In this document: positions 35,946 through 43,654 of the stretch, piece by piece
How the letters are laid out: each line of letters opens with the position of its first letter
Numbering within the stretch: the first letter of the stretch is position 1
Origin: Mesorhizobium erdmanii USDA 3471
GTDB lineage: Bacteria > Pseudomonadota > Alphaproteobacteria > Rhizobiales > Rhizobiaceae
NCBI RefSeq assembly: GCF_000472705.1
Contig: NZ_AXAE01000012.1
Location: 265,082-329,081, forward strand
Length of the DNA: 64,000 nt
Direction: 5' to 3'
The notes under the pieces: generated by a model
Told to the model about the DNA's origin: nothing
Seen by the model: only the letters and a program-made list of their open reading frames with translations
Database searches by the model: none
Program-made: the position numbers and the translations under genes

Positions 35946-36200
35946 CTATTGGAGGATGTGGGCTTCGCGCGCGGCGTCGATCATCGCCCGCATCGCCTTT
36001 GCCGGCGGCGTCCAGCCATCCAGCGCGTCGCGGCAGCAGCGCAGTGCCGCCCGGTATCGCCGGCCGTGGACGGCGGGCCAGTCGCCGAGGCATTCCAAGC
36101 CCTCCCAGGCGCTGCGCACCAGGCGCTCGCGCTCGGGGGCGAATTTCAGGCGGATAGGTCGGGGAAACATCTTGTCGTTCAACGCTCGTCTCCGTGGCAT
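35946..36200 (-). CDS. DUF982 domain protein (copy 2)
   Basis: 84 aa, or 74 from the internal ATG at 36170. It shares the DUF982 pattern with its neighbour: basic PRPIRLKF strand, then WEGLECLGDWPAVHGRRYRAALRCCRDAL. The paralogues are about one third identical, so the duplication is old. Confidence 0.78.
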   Translation of the reverse strand: MPRRRALNDKMFPRPIRLKFAPERERLVRSAWEGLECLGDWPAVHGRRYRAALRCCRDALDGWTPPAKAMRAMIDAAREAHILQ

Positions 36201-36301
36201 GTCGGCCCTGAGCGAACTGGCTGTTCGTCAAAACAGCGCGCTGAAGGGCCGCCGGATAACGTCGCCGTCAGGGGAGGGTTCCGGGCCCCAAGTATGAATT
36301 T

Positions 36302-36745
36302 TCAATCGTGCGCGACGGCGTCCGACAAAGGTCTTGGCGCGGGTGGATCAGCGTCTTCCGATCTCGGCCGGTCATGCTCGAACTGCTCGGTGCCGGGCAA
36401 GGCATGCAGCCAGGTTTCGCGGCGGCCGATCCACAATTCATAGGCGGGGACAAGGTCGGTCGGCGCGACGTCGAGGCTGCCGAGCATCACCTCGACCTCG
36501 GTGTCGTCGACCCAGGCGACGCGGCTGCCGCAAGTCGGGCAGAAGCTGCGCGTGCCGTAAGAGGCGACCTCACCCGATGCCTCGTAGGCGTCGCGGGGAA
36601 AGATGGCGAAGGCCGAATAGACAGAACCGCCCGCCTTGCGGCAGTCCTTGCAGTGGCAAAGGCCGACCCGCGTGGGCTGGCCGGTGACGACGAAATGGAC
36701 GCCGCCGCACAGGCAGCTGCCGGTCCTGCGTGGGGTGTCGGACAT
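36302..36745 (-). CDS. GFA-family (glutathione-dependent formaldehyde-activating-like) protein
   Basis: 147 aa with the full zinc-binding set: CLCGG near residue 11, CHCKDCRKAGG near 31, and CPTCGSR near 69. GGAGGG lies eight bases before the ATG. Only the namesake Gfa binds S-hydroxymethylglutathione; most members have unknown substrates. Confidence 0.88.
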   Translation of the reverse strand: MSDTPRRTGSCLCGGVHFVVTGQPTRVGLCHCKDCRKAGGSVYSAFAIFPRDAYEASGEVASYGTRSFCPTCGSRVAWVDDTEVEVMLGSLDVAPTDLVPAYELWIGRRETWLHALPGTEQFEHDRPRSEDADPPAPRPLSDAVAHD

Positions 36746-36792
36746 GGTCGCGGCCCTCCATTGTCGCCAGTCTGGCCTCTCGTGGCCGCCGC

Positions 36793-36972
36793 CTAGCCGC
36801 GCGCGGCCATGTGGTTGTCGAGTTTCTTGCGCGACGGCCCGTAGCGCTTGATGATGGTCTGCGCTTCGCTCTGCGGGATGCCGTATTTGCGCGCGAACGC
36901 GGCGACCTCATAGGTCTCCTCGCTCGAAACCAGCTTGCGGTCCTGCTTGATCTTCGATTTGTCGTCGGGCAT
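36793..36972 (-). CDS. DUF3606 domain protein
   Basis: 59 aa, below usual calling length. The sequence (DDKSKIKQDRKLVSSEETYEV, then FARKYGIPQSEAQTIIKRYG, RKKLD) is the compact helix-turn-helix-like DUF3606 found in many rhizobia. GAGG lies six bases before ATG 36972. Confidence 0.75.
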   Translation of the reverse strand: MPDDKSKIKQDRKLVSSEETYEVAAFARKYGIPQSEAQTIIKRYGPSRKKLDNHMAARG

Positions 36973-37115
36973 GCCGGGCCTCGCTTTCTGTCAGCCGCAT
37001 GATCACGCGGACACCAGTATATAGGATACCGCGGTCCTACATAACAGCGATCGGCGCTGGCGGTTCCATGGCTGGCAGCGGATGTGGCCGCCCGACGCCA
37101 ACCGCAAAACGCCGG

Positions 37116-37367
37116 TCAGGCGGTTGGATCGGCTGGATTGGCGCCGTGCTGCCCGGTCTCGGCGCATTCGGCGCAGGGCGCGCTGGCGCCGGGACAGCCG
37201 CGCTGATGGGTGCCGGCGGGACAGCAAAGGCCGTTGGAACTTGTCCAGCGCGGGCATTGGAAAACCTGCCCGGTGCCGCCGCAGCCGTTGCACTCAAGGA
37301 CCGGTGACCGGACCAGATAGGACTGCGTCCCGAACTTTACGCTCGCGCCCAAACTCAACCCACCCAA
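37116..37367 (-). CDS. Possible Cys-rich zinc-ribbon-like protein
   Basis: Up to 83 aa with eight Cys: CNGCGGTG (DnaJ-like CxxCxGxG), FQCPRW, LCCPAG, RGCPG and CAEC. Third positions are strongly GC, fitting coding use, but the only starts are TTG codons and the plus strand is also open. Could be a small zinc protein or a chance frame. Confidence 0.35.
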   Translation of the reverse strand: MGGLSLGASVKFGTQSYLVRSPVLECNGCGGTGQVFQCPRWTSSNGLCCPAGTHQRGCPGASAPCAECAETGQHGANPADPTA

Positions 37368-37580
37368 TTCGCTGCACAGGACAGACCCCGTGCATTAGCC
37401 CCAGCTAAGAATATCACGGTGCTGGTTACGGACAAGTTTCAGGATCATTAATCGCTGGTGAATGGGGGCGCCGGGCGCCTGCCGCGCGGGCCGCGGCGAA
37501 AAAAATCGAGGATGCGTGTCGGAAACGGCACCGCCGGTGCGTCCTTGGGTCGAAGCCATTCCAAACCCTGGAGAGACAGC

Positions 37581-38006
37581 ATGCCGGATATCACTCAATC
37601 GCCGTGGCAGACCGCGGCCCTTCTCATCGCCCGCCTGATCTTCGCCGCCGTCTTCCTCATGGGTGTGGCCTTCAAGTTCATGGATATGGGCGCCACCGCC
37701 GGCTACATCGCCGCCGCCGGCTTCCCGTTTCCACTGTTTCTGGCCTGGTGCGCCGCGATCCTCGAGACGCTGCTGGTACTAGCCTGCCTGACCGGCGCCT
37801 TCCTGACCCCGGCCGCCCTCGTCGGAGCGGTCTATGTCACGTTTCTCGGCTTTGCCTTCCATGGCCCCTCGCACTGGGCCGCGAACCAGGCCGAGTTCGG
37901 CGCCTTCATGTCGCATTTCCCGTTCGCCGCGGGCCTGCTCTTCGCCGCCGTGCACGGGCCGGGACGGGTGCTGGCGCTGAACCCGGGCTGGCCGGGCAGG
38001 GCGTGA
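37581..38006 (+). CDS. DoxX-family membrane protein
   Basis: 141 aa from ATG 37581 with GGAGAG eight bases upstream. Four transmembrane helices with the family pattern LLIARLIFAAVFLMGVAFKFMDMGATAGYIAAAGFP at the start and WCAAILETLLVLACLTG in helix 2. DoxX proteins are inner-membrane and linked to quinone or redox stress in some bacteria; the role here is unknown. Confidence 0.85.
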   Translation: MPDITQSPWQTAALLIARLIFAAVFLMGVAFKFMDMGATAGYIAAAGFPFPLFLAWCAAILETLLVLACLTGAFLTPAALVGAVYVTFLGFAFHGPSHWAANQAEFGAFMSHFPFAAGLLFAAVHGPGRVLALNPGWPGRA

Positions 38007-38009
38007 ACC

Positions 38010-38315
38010 TCACAACTGGTCGTTATAAGGCTCCTTCATCTGGCCGACCATGCGGGCCAGTTTCGAGAAGGACGGCATGTCGGCCTCCGGCTGGCATTGA
38101 TTGGCGAGTTCCAGCAGCCGGATCGGAAAATTGACGGCGTCACGGCTCGACGCCGACATGCCGCCGGATCGCTCCTCGCCGGTCTCGCCGGCCTCGGCCT
38201 TGCGCAAGGCGATGTCGATCTCTTGCGATGTCAGCACGCCCTTGCGGACCAGGACGTGATTGATCGATGCGACGGCCATCAGCAGGCCTTCGAGTTGCAG
38301 GTTGGCGACGTTCAT
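38010..38315 (-). CDS. Hypothetical protein of 101 aa
   Basis: Starts at ATG 38315 with GGGAG nine bases upstream; the frame to 38357 adds a dubious extension. Helical and charged, with VLTSQEIDIALRKAEAGETGEE. It ends 3 bp from the stop of the convergent DoxX gene. Family not recognised. Confidence 0.6.
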   Translation of the reverse strand: MNVANLQLEGLLMAVASINHVLVRKGVLTSQEIDIALRKAEAGETGEERSGGMSASSRDAVNFPIRLLELANQCQPEADMPSFSKLARMVGQMKEPYNDQL

Positions 38316-38424
38316 GAAGATTGCTCCCTCGATTGATCCAAGTTCATCCAGGTTCAAACGCGCGAGCCGTGGTTCCGATCCGGAGGGAGGCGCCGGGCCG
38401 GGTGCGGGCCCAAGGGCAAACGGC

Positions 38425-38694
38425 TTATTCCCGCGTCAGCTGCTCGCCATATTCGCGCCACACCGCCTTGACGTCCAGGCTGTCGAGGCGCGGGATCGAC
38501 GGGTCGCCGCAATCCACGGCGGCGGTGCTGATGTCGTAGTTGGGAAAGGCGTTGGCGAGGAAGCGGATCGCTTCGCCCAGCGAGTTCACGCGGATGACCG
38601 GATCGGCCTGGCCCTGGCCGGTGCTGCGCACACCGGAGACCGTGGCTGGAGCATGCCGCATCCTGTAAACGGATGCCATGGCTGGTCTGTCCAT
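38425..38694 (-). CDS. Hypothetical protein of 89 aa
   Basis: ATG 38694 has AGAGG directly upstream. Contains IRVNSLGEAIRFLANAFPNYDISTAAVDCGDPSI, an alpha/beta stretch like DUF982-related rhizobial small proteins, but I cannot assign it firmly. Upstream of the 101-aa gene on the same strand. Confidence 0.5.
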   Translation of the reverse strand: MDRPAMASVYRMRHAPATVSGVRSTGQGQADPVIRVNSLGEAIRFLANAFPNYDISTAAVDCGDPSIPRLDSLDVKAVWREYGEQLTRE

Positions 38695-38821
38695 CGTCCT
38701 CTCCCACAAAGGCCGTGACGGGAATCATTCCATGCGCTTCGACTAATGATCCCACAACTGCGGGGTTGTGAAAAGCCGGCTAGCGATTGCGCGGTTTTCC
38801 GGCATGCCGGCACCGCTTCGA

Positions 38822-38908
38822 TTGTCCGGTGAGGGCAGTTGTGCTATGATTTCATCCACGGTGCTGATTTGCGCCGCCGACCCGCCGCCGAGGCGGGTTT
38901 TGTTTTTT
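38822..38908 (+). ncRNA. Candidate small RNA unit, copy 1
   Basis: Promoter TTGTCC-17-TATGAT (38822-38850), then GGTGC TGATTT GCGCC, which folds into a first hairpin, then a terminator stem ACCCGCC/GGCGGGT with loop GCCGA (38880-38898) and TTTTGTTTTTT. Expected transcript about 50 nt. Same order of elements as at 43507 and 47340. Confidence 0.6.
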
Positions 38909-39045
38909 CGACTTCCCGCGGGCGATGCTGGCTGCGTTTTGGTAGGGCGCCGAGATGGAGTAGGACGTTTTCCTTGTTATATCCTTGACGTATCAGGGAA
39001 TAAAATCCTATGATTCGCGCCGGCAGGCCGGCAGTTGCCCCGCAA

Positions 39046-39816
39046 TCATTTGCAGTAGGGGGCGATGAATTTTTCCAGAACGTCGAGCGTCTGCGAGACG
39101 ACTTTGGACATATTCGCCAGCGTTGGGATAACAGGCTGGTTCTCGAAAACTGCTCCCTGTGGGAAGCGTATTTCGACGGACGTGCTGAAATTGTCATCCA
39201 TGGAAATTGGGACGCCGGATTGGATGACTGTAACTGGGCCGTCCGCCTGCCATCCAGCGCCGCAATTCTCCATGATCATTCCGCCGGATCTGAGGTTAAT
39301 GTTATCGATCTTCATGACCATGACGGTAGGCAGAAAGTCATTGTGTTTGTTGTCGTTGCAGAGGCTGGTGACGGCCCACAGATCGAGGTTCGTGTCCCTG
39401 CAAGGTTCTATTTCTTTCGCGATAAATTTCGCCGCGTCGGGGAAGGCCTTCTCGACCGCAGGATAGGTGCGGGAGGTTTCAAGGTCTTTCCGTTCTTCCG
39501 CAAAGGGGAAATGGACCTTTCGGGCAGGCCCAACGCATCGGACAGCGTTATTCATCCAGTAATCGAGCGCCTCCCTGAGATTGTTGACGGCGTCGCCCAA
39601 GATCGCGCCAAAGTGCTCGTTGATTGGCTCTTTGGGCCGGTAGGTCAGTGCAAAACAATCAGGATTAGCCAATAGAACGTGGCTCCGATGCGCCCCATTG
39701 CGGATTTCATAGAGATCGCGGCTCAAGGGAGACGAATCCCGTATAAGTGCATTGATATGGCTTTCGGCTCTTTTGACCTTTAGCCTAGGGTTTTTCATAA
39801 CTTCGAACAGTTTCAT
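39046..39816 (-). CDS. HEPN-like hypothetical protein of decayed element
   Basis: 256 aa from ATG 39816 (GGGGGA seven bases upstream). The core GDAVNNLREALDYW (residues 74-87) and NDNKHNDF (154-161) match a widespread uncharacterised family with a GDALHNLRSALDH ... DKH pattern, likely an all-helical HEPN-type fold. Its ATG overlaps that of the plus-strand 39815 gene in one CATG. Function unknown; an RNA-targeting or abortive-infection role is only inference. Confidence 0.65.
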   Translation of the reverse strand: MKLFEVMKNPRLKVKRAESHINALIRDSSPLSRDLYEIRNGAHRSHVLLANPDCFALTYRPKEPINEHFGAILGDAVNNLREALDYWMNNAVRCVGPARKVHFPFAEERKDLETSRTYPAVEKAFPDAAKFIAKEIEPCRDTNLDLWAVTSLCNDNKHNDFLPTVMVMKIDNINLRSGGMIMENCGAGWQADGPVTVIQSGVPISMDDNFSTSVEIRFPQGAVFENQPVIPTLANMSKVVSQTLDVLEKFIAPYCK

Positions 39817-39943
39817 GGCGAAATCCCCCAAAGACAAAGACCAGGTAAAGGGCGACGAGGTGTTGCGCCGCCTTTTGAATACGCCGCCAATCCCCCACCA
39901 AAAGGAAGAGCGTCCGGATCGCTCCGAACGCTCCCTGCATTAA
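39815..39943 (+). CDS. Small TPPxxH protein, copy 1
   Basis: 42 aa, basic, beginning MAKSPKDKDQ and containing RRLLNTPPIPH. It is paralogous to the product at 41398 (KDKD, then RLVKTPPKIH), with synonymous codon differences, which supports translation. Starts within the start codon of the opposite-strand HEPN-like gene. No ribosome binding site is obvious. Related TPPxPH micro-proteins seem common in Rhizobiales (recollection). Confidence 0.6.
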   Translation: MAKSPKDKDQVKGDEVLRRLLNTPPIPHQKEERPDRSERSLH

Positions 39944-40032
39944 AAGAAGATCCTGAGAATGGCGGCGATGCCAAATAGGCAGAGCGCAACGTTCACTTTC
40001 ACTTCCCAAGTAACCGATATGTGCTTCCGCAT
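39940..40032 (-). CDS. 30-aa membrane peptide
   Basis: AGGAG precedes ATG 40032 by eight bases. The peptide has a polar start (MRKHISVTWEVKV) and one hydrophobic helix (NVALCLFGIAAILRIFF). Its 5' region resembles the DNA before the 241-aa gene of the intact element (QDISITSWGSVE), so it belongs to the shared module. It overlaps the end of the TPPxxH gene. Confidence 0.4.
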   Translation of the reverse strand: MRKHISVTWEVKVNVALCLFGIAAILRIFF

Positions 40033-40147
40033 TGGGATGCTCCTATCGGGCAGTCCGGACTACCCTTGAGGGGATAGCTGGCGGAGTATTTGTATCGCGC
40101 CCTTGCTGGCGCTAGACGTTGCCGCCCTAGAAACGGCACCATCGATC

Positions 40148-40197
40148 GGCAACATACACCTCATCCAAGGGCGGACACTGTCCGCACGTATGTTGCC
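40148..40197. repeat. Nested inverted repeats inside the decayed element
   Basis: Outer arms GGCAACATAC and GTATGTTGCC enclose a perfect inner palindrome GCGGACA-C-TGTCCGC (40171-40185). It resembles a resolution or operator site. The 40033-40371 gap holds no supported gene. Confidence 0.5.
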
Positions 40198-40371
40198 ATA
40201 GCCCCCGCTGTCTGGCGGTGACACAGGCCCCGACATGGGCCTAGATGGGCCTGCGGTTGTCCATTGATGTTGGATCCGGAGGACTCACCTTTTCTCAAGG
40301 TGGCAGATTCACGATTTCGGGTCGAATCTTAGCTTTCTCTTATACACAAAGAACTTTTCGCGCCTTTTGGT

Positions 40372-40617
40372 TAGGCGTGACCGCTTCACCAATCCGCCGA
40401 CAAGTAAGGCGCTTGTCGCGGGCCATGCAAAGCAAATCTTCGGCGCAGCCTGCATCCGAGACTTTCGGGACAGTGCGGAGGTTGTAGCGGAAATCGAACT
40501 CGGCCAAGCAGCGGTACAGATGAGCCTCGCCGCAATGCTGATAGACGCCAATCATGCCGCGGTTGTGGAGTGAGAACTCGGTTTCAATAGTGCACGTGGT
40601 GCACCGTGCGAGTTTAG
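40372..40617 (-). pseudogene. IS1595-family transposase 3' remnant
   Basis: The minus strand encodes TIETEFSLHNRGMIGVYQHCGEAHL and YRCLAEFDFRYN, close to the intact transposase C-terminus (TIENVFSVFKRGMVGVYQHC), then a diverged segment ending DKRLTC. The 5' two thirds are missing, and the fragment stops at the target duplication of the intact element. Confidence 0.8.
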
Positions 40618-40639
40618 GAATTTTTTCCTAATTATATAC

Positions 40640-40870
40640 ATGACAAAAGTAACCAAATCACATAAGCTGGAAGGCGACAGGCCGGCAAAAGGCGGAAACC
40701 CGCCAACGAATCAGGAATTGACGCCAGAAATGGTGACCGCTTTTGCGAACGTCTTACGCGAAGCAATCGGTCTGGGATTGGACGCGAACGACCCTCAATC
40801 GAAATTCGAGACCGTAGCGGAAGAGCTAATGTCTAGCCCACTATTGGCGCGAATCCGCTCACGATCCTGA
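40640..40870 (+). CDS. Small passenger ORF starting in the left terminal repeat
   Basis: 76 aa. Its ATG lies within the 28-bp repeat, so the first residues (MTKVT) are fixed by the transposon end. The rest is helical (TPEMVTAFANVLREAIGLGL). It overlaps the end of the convergent HEPN-like gene by 38 bp. No ribosome binding site. Unknown function. Confidence 0.45.
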   Translation: MTKVTKSHKLEGDRPAKGGNPPTNQELTPEMVTAFANVLREAIGLGLDANDPQSKFETVAEELMSSPLLARIRSRS

Positions 40871-41399
40871 ACTGAAGATTGAATATGGTGTTCGATAAAT
40901 GCTCGAACATCTCAGCGGCCTTATCGAGCTCTGATTTGTCGAAAAGGAATTTTCCTAGCAAAGCCTTTCGCTCTTGTTCCGTGCTGTAGGTGGGGCCAAA
41001 TATCTGCTCAGCGGAAAAGGTGCGGATCAATTCAGTGTGCTGATATTCCTCGCCATTAAAGTAATGGGTTTCGTTCCATCGCCCGTGAATTATGCGGTTC
41101 CTGATTGTCGCCTTCTTGCCGATTTTTTCGGTTGTGCGTTCTACGTCCTTCAGAAGATCGGGATCTTTGCGAAGATGGGACCGCGCCGCTGCTTCAATGA
41201 CGCGAAGCTGCGCTTGAATGCCGATGATTGATAGGAGGATCGAGCCAGACTTGTTGAGGTCGGTGGGAGTGCTGACGGAATTGAAGAGAAACATCATTTG
41301 CCATTCGACATTCGACCAAGCGTCGACGGCGGTGGCAAATGCGATGTAGGTTTCATCGCGGGTTGGGCGAAAAACTAACTCTTTTGGGATTTCCGGCAT
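40833..41399 (-). CDS. HEPN-like passenger protein
   Basis: 188 aa, all-helical pattern, with an Rx4H motif R-N-R-I-I-H at 100-105 (in IRNRIIHGRW), the usual HEPN ribonuclease signature, preceded by a long helical segment. It could cut or bind RNA as in toxin-antitoxin and abortive-infection systems; this is inference. ATG 41399 overlaps the start of the plus-strand TPPxxH gene in one CATG. The frame runs to 41474, but that extension would lie in the TPPxxH gene. Confidence 0.65.
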   Translation of the reverse strand: MPEIPKELVFRPTRDETYIAFATAVDAWSNVEWQMMFLFNSVSTPTDLNKSGSILLSIIGIQAQLRVIEAAARSHLRKDPDLLKDVERTTEKIGKKATIRNRIIHGRWNETHYFNGEEYQHTELIRTFSAEQIFGPTYSTEQERKALLGKFLFDKSELDKAAEMFEHLSNTIFNLQFRIVSGFAPIVG

Positions 41400-41577
41400 G
41401 GCTGACACCGACAAAGACAAAGACCTGGATGAAACAAAGCGCATCATGGAGCGCTTGGTGAAGACGCCGCCCAAGATTCACGAGACTACAAAGACCAAGA
41501 GCGCGGGCAAAGGGTCAGTGGTCCCGGACATCAGCCAGCCCGATTTGCCGAAGGAGAAAACGGCCAAGCGACGTTAG
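41398..41577 (+). CDS. Small TPPxxH protein, copy 2
   Basis: 59 aa, basic and acidic patches, MADTDKDKDLDETKRIMERL followed by VKTPPKIHETTKTK. Homologous to copy 1 over 30 residues. It starts inside the start codon of the HEPN-like gene and ends inside the 3' end of the 241-aa gene, so it is wholly sandwiched between opposite-strand genes. Confidence 0.6.
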   Translation: MADTDKDKDLDETKRIMERLVKTPPKIHETTKTKSAGKGSVVPDISQPDLPKEKTAKRR

Positions 41578-42240
41578 ATGTGTAGAACCGGCCGTCATCA
41601 TTCCCGTCTTTTCGTCAAATTCTGGAATCTCGCCCTTCTTTATCTTGGCGTATCGAGACGCAAGAAGGCCCAGCGTGCGCAATTGGGTGCGTGCCAGTTG
41701 GTGCAATGTTCCTTCGTCGACTTCTGATTGGTCAGATCCGAGGTGAACAGGGACCGGCCGCAGGATAGCAGCGTGTTTCTTGGCAAACTCTTTATCGTCA
41801 TGGTTCTTTCGAAGGTAGCCGGATAGGATGATGATCTGGTCATCATCTATTTCGTCCAAGATGTTCAAAAGTCGCTTCGCCTGAATGCGGTCCTTTTCTT
41901 CCCCAGTAAGGCCAAGTGCCACAATGCGACTAATGTAGTCGATGCGATCTTGCGACAGAGCGCGGGAAGATTTCAAAACACCATCTTCGAATAAATCGAC
42001 CTTGTCAGGGCTATCAAACTGGCTAACTTTGATGGGTTGTCCTAGTTCTTCAAGACGATCATGAAGCGATTTTACAAACGCCTCTAAGCGATCAACGCGC
42101 TGATTTGGGATTACTTGGCCGATAATCTCTCCAATTATCGTTCCCGCAACCGGCACGGCGCCGGCCAGACCTTTTAGCGCGCTCACAATGTAATCGGTCT
42201 TTGTCGGTCCTACCGGTACGCCCTCGCCATCTTTAGTCAT
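41515..42240 (-). CDS. Passenger protein with Gly-rich hydrophobic N-terminus
   Basis: 241 aa from ATG 42240 (GGGGGAG upstream); a longer frame to 42393 is less likely. Residues about 15-45 are hydrophobic and Gly-rich (LKGLAGAVPVAGTIIGEIIGQVIP), then a coiled, charged region (RVDRLEAFVKSLHDRLEELG) and a helical C-terminus. This layout recalls membrane-active defence effectors, but I recognise no family. GC content is well below that of the chromosome. Confidence 0.65.
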   Translation of the reverse strand: MTKDGEGVPVGPTKTDYIVSALKGLAGAVPVAGTIIGEIIGQVIPNQRVDRLEAFVKSLHDRLEELGQPIKVSQFDSPDKVDLFEDGVLKSSRALSQDRIDYISRIVALGLTGEEKDRIQAKRLLNILDEIDDDQIIILSGYLRKNHDDKEFAKKHAAILRPVPVHLGSDQSEVDEGTLHQLARTQLRTLGLLASRYAKIKKGEIPEFDEKTGMMTAGSTHLTSLGRFLLRQIGLADVRDH

Positions 42241-42450
42241 TTCCACACTCCCCCATGAGGTAATCGATATGTCCTGCTTCAGGATGGCTATATTAATCAC
42301 CATCCTGTTTTCTGCGATAGTATGGCTGTACTGTTTGTCTATTTCGGGGGAGCCGCAGTCGGTTTGGATTATGCGCAAGGTAATCGGCGTCACGCCTTCT
42401 TTCGGCGCATACGTGCCAGCTTCAAGGCCTTCTGGCGCAACGTCTTTGCC

Positions 42451-43425
42451 CTAGTGAGCGCTTCGATATGTCAGTCGCTTGCCTTCGATGCCTTCCATGA
42501 TGGCATCAACGCGCATCTTGTCGGTGAAGCCAAGCTTGGTGCGGCGATTGTAGCGGAAATCGAACTCGGCAAGGTAGCGATGCAAGTGAGCCTCGCCACA
42601 GTGCTGATAGACGCCAACCATGCCGCGCTTGAAGACTGAAAACACGTTTTCAATCGTGTTCGAATGAACCACGTACTCGCCTTCGCGGCGGGCATATTCG
42701 TTGGCCGAATGCTTGACGGTGCGATGCGAGGCGAACTCTTCGCCAGTGCGGGTGTAGAGGTTCGACTCGTCGGTATTGAGGTGTGAAGCGCGGTCAACGT
42801 TGCGGACCAGCACGTCACGCACGGTGAGCCTAGTAGCGTCGTTCAAATGGAACATGCGGGCTTTGCCGCCGCGCTCGACCAAGCCAACGACAATGCGCTT
42901 CTCGCGACCGCCGCCCTTGCCCTTCTTGGTGAAGGGACGGCCCTTGCGCTGCGCAGAAATGCGGGGCGTCTCGCGCTTGCCGATATAGGTTTCGTCCGCT
43001 TCCACGGTCTTGCCTTCGCCGCCCAAAGGACCGGACGATGCAACGTCTTCCTTCATCGCCTCGCGGATGCGGTGCGCCATGAACCATGCGGTTTTGTAGG
43101 TGACGCCAAGCATACGGTGCAGCTGGTGAGCGGACATGCCTTTCTTGGATGCGCCGAGCAGATGCGTTGCCAGCCACCACTTGGACAGCTTGATCTTGGA
43201 GCGCTCGAATACGGTACCGACAGTGACGGTGAACTGACCCTTGCACTCGTTGCAATAGCGCAAGCCCGGACGGTGCGACTGCTTCTTGCCTTCGATCAGC
43301 GCAATCTTGTCGGGGTTCGCGTTGCCGCAATGTGGGCAATAGGGACCATTCGGCCAACGGACGGCTTCAAGGGCTTCGCGGGCCTTGTCTTCATCGTGAA
43401 AGATTGGGTTCTGAAGGTCGGTCAT
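42451..43425 (-). CDS. IS1595-family transposase
   Basis: 324 aa, intact. An N-terminal zinc ribbon (CPHCGNAN ... CNECKGQFTV) is followed by a helix-turn-helix and the DDE-like core: VEADETYIGKRE, HLNTDESNLY and SNTIENVFSVFKRGMVGVYQH. AAGGAG lies eight bases upstream, and a TTGACA in the terminal repeat gives a promoter. Size and motifs match active members. Confidence 0.95.
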   Translation of the reverse strand: MTDLQNPIFHDEDKAREALEAVRWPNGPYCPHCGNANPDKIALIEGKKQSHRPGLRYCNECKGQFTVTVGTVFERSKIKLSKWWLATHLLGASKKGMSAHQLHRMLGVTYKTAWFMAHRIREAMKEDVASSGPLGGEGKTVEADETYIGKRETPRISAQRKGRPFTKKGKGGGREKRIVVGLVERGGKARMFHLNDATRLTVRDVLVRNVDRASHLNTDESNLYTRTGEEFASHRTVKHSANEYARREGEYVVHSNTIENVFSVFKRGMVGVYQHCGEAHLHRYLAEFDFRYNRRTKLGFTDKMRVDAIMEGIEGKRLTYRSAH

Positions 43426-43506
43426 TTGGGTAACTCCTTGGATTTGTTATCGTCCAAAGGGCTACTTTTGTCAAGTATATAATTAGGAATTTTTTCTTAG
43501 AAGCGA

Positions 43507-43593
43507 TTGACCGGGTGAGGGCAGCCATGCTACATATTTGTCCATGGTGCTGATTTGCGCCGATGACCCGCCGCCGAGGCGGGTTTTGTGTTT
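43507..43593 (+). ncRNA. Candidate small RNA unit, copy 2
   Basis: TTGACC-18-TACATA, then CCATGGTGCTGATTTGCGCC (first hairpin), terminator stem ACCCGCC/GGCGGGT with loop GCCGA (43566-43584) and a TTTTGTGTTT tract. It lies 19 bp outside the right end of the transposon. The AT block TTAGGAATTTTTTCTTA just upstream is where the transposon landed. Confidence 0.6.
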
Positions 43594-43654
43594 CTGGCGA
43601 TCTCATTACGCGAAGTGGCTTTGTGCCGACACTGAGATGACGGCGGGACAGCGC

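Larger units (their letters stand above)
38972..40617. mobile_element. Decayed relative of the adjacent IS1595-family transposon
   Basis: The left end CCTTGTTATATCCTTGAC (38972) matches the intact element's end at about 14 of its first 17 bases. It holds a HEPN-like gene, a small TPPxxH gene in the same CATG overlap, a 30-aa membrane peptide and a transposase 3' remnant, in the same order as the intact element. No matching target duplication remains. Confidence 0.5.
40627..43487 (-). mobile_element. IS1595-family transposon with passenger genes
   Basis: Terminal inverted repeats of 28 bp with 26 matches: left end starts CCTAATTATATAC (40627-40654), right end finishes GTATATAATTAGG (43460-43487). 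Both ends are flanked by AATTTTTT (40619-40626 and 43488-43495), the 8-bp duplication expected for IS1595. Inside: transposase, a HEPN-like gene, a TPPxxH gene, a 241-aa unknown and a small plus-strand gene. The right repeat supplies a TTGACA for the transposase promoter. Confidence 0.85.

Noticed and set aside
38964..40626. Target duplication for the decayed transposon
   Set aside because: The eight bases before 38972 (GACGTTTT) do not match AATTTTTT on the right; end decay or a later rearrangement hides the site.
42253..42450. Small plus-strand membrane ORF opposite the start of the 241-aa gene
   Set aside because: Antisense to the minus-strand open frame, with no good ribosome binding site and a frame that ends in the transposase gene 3' region.
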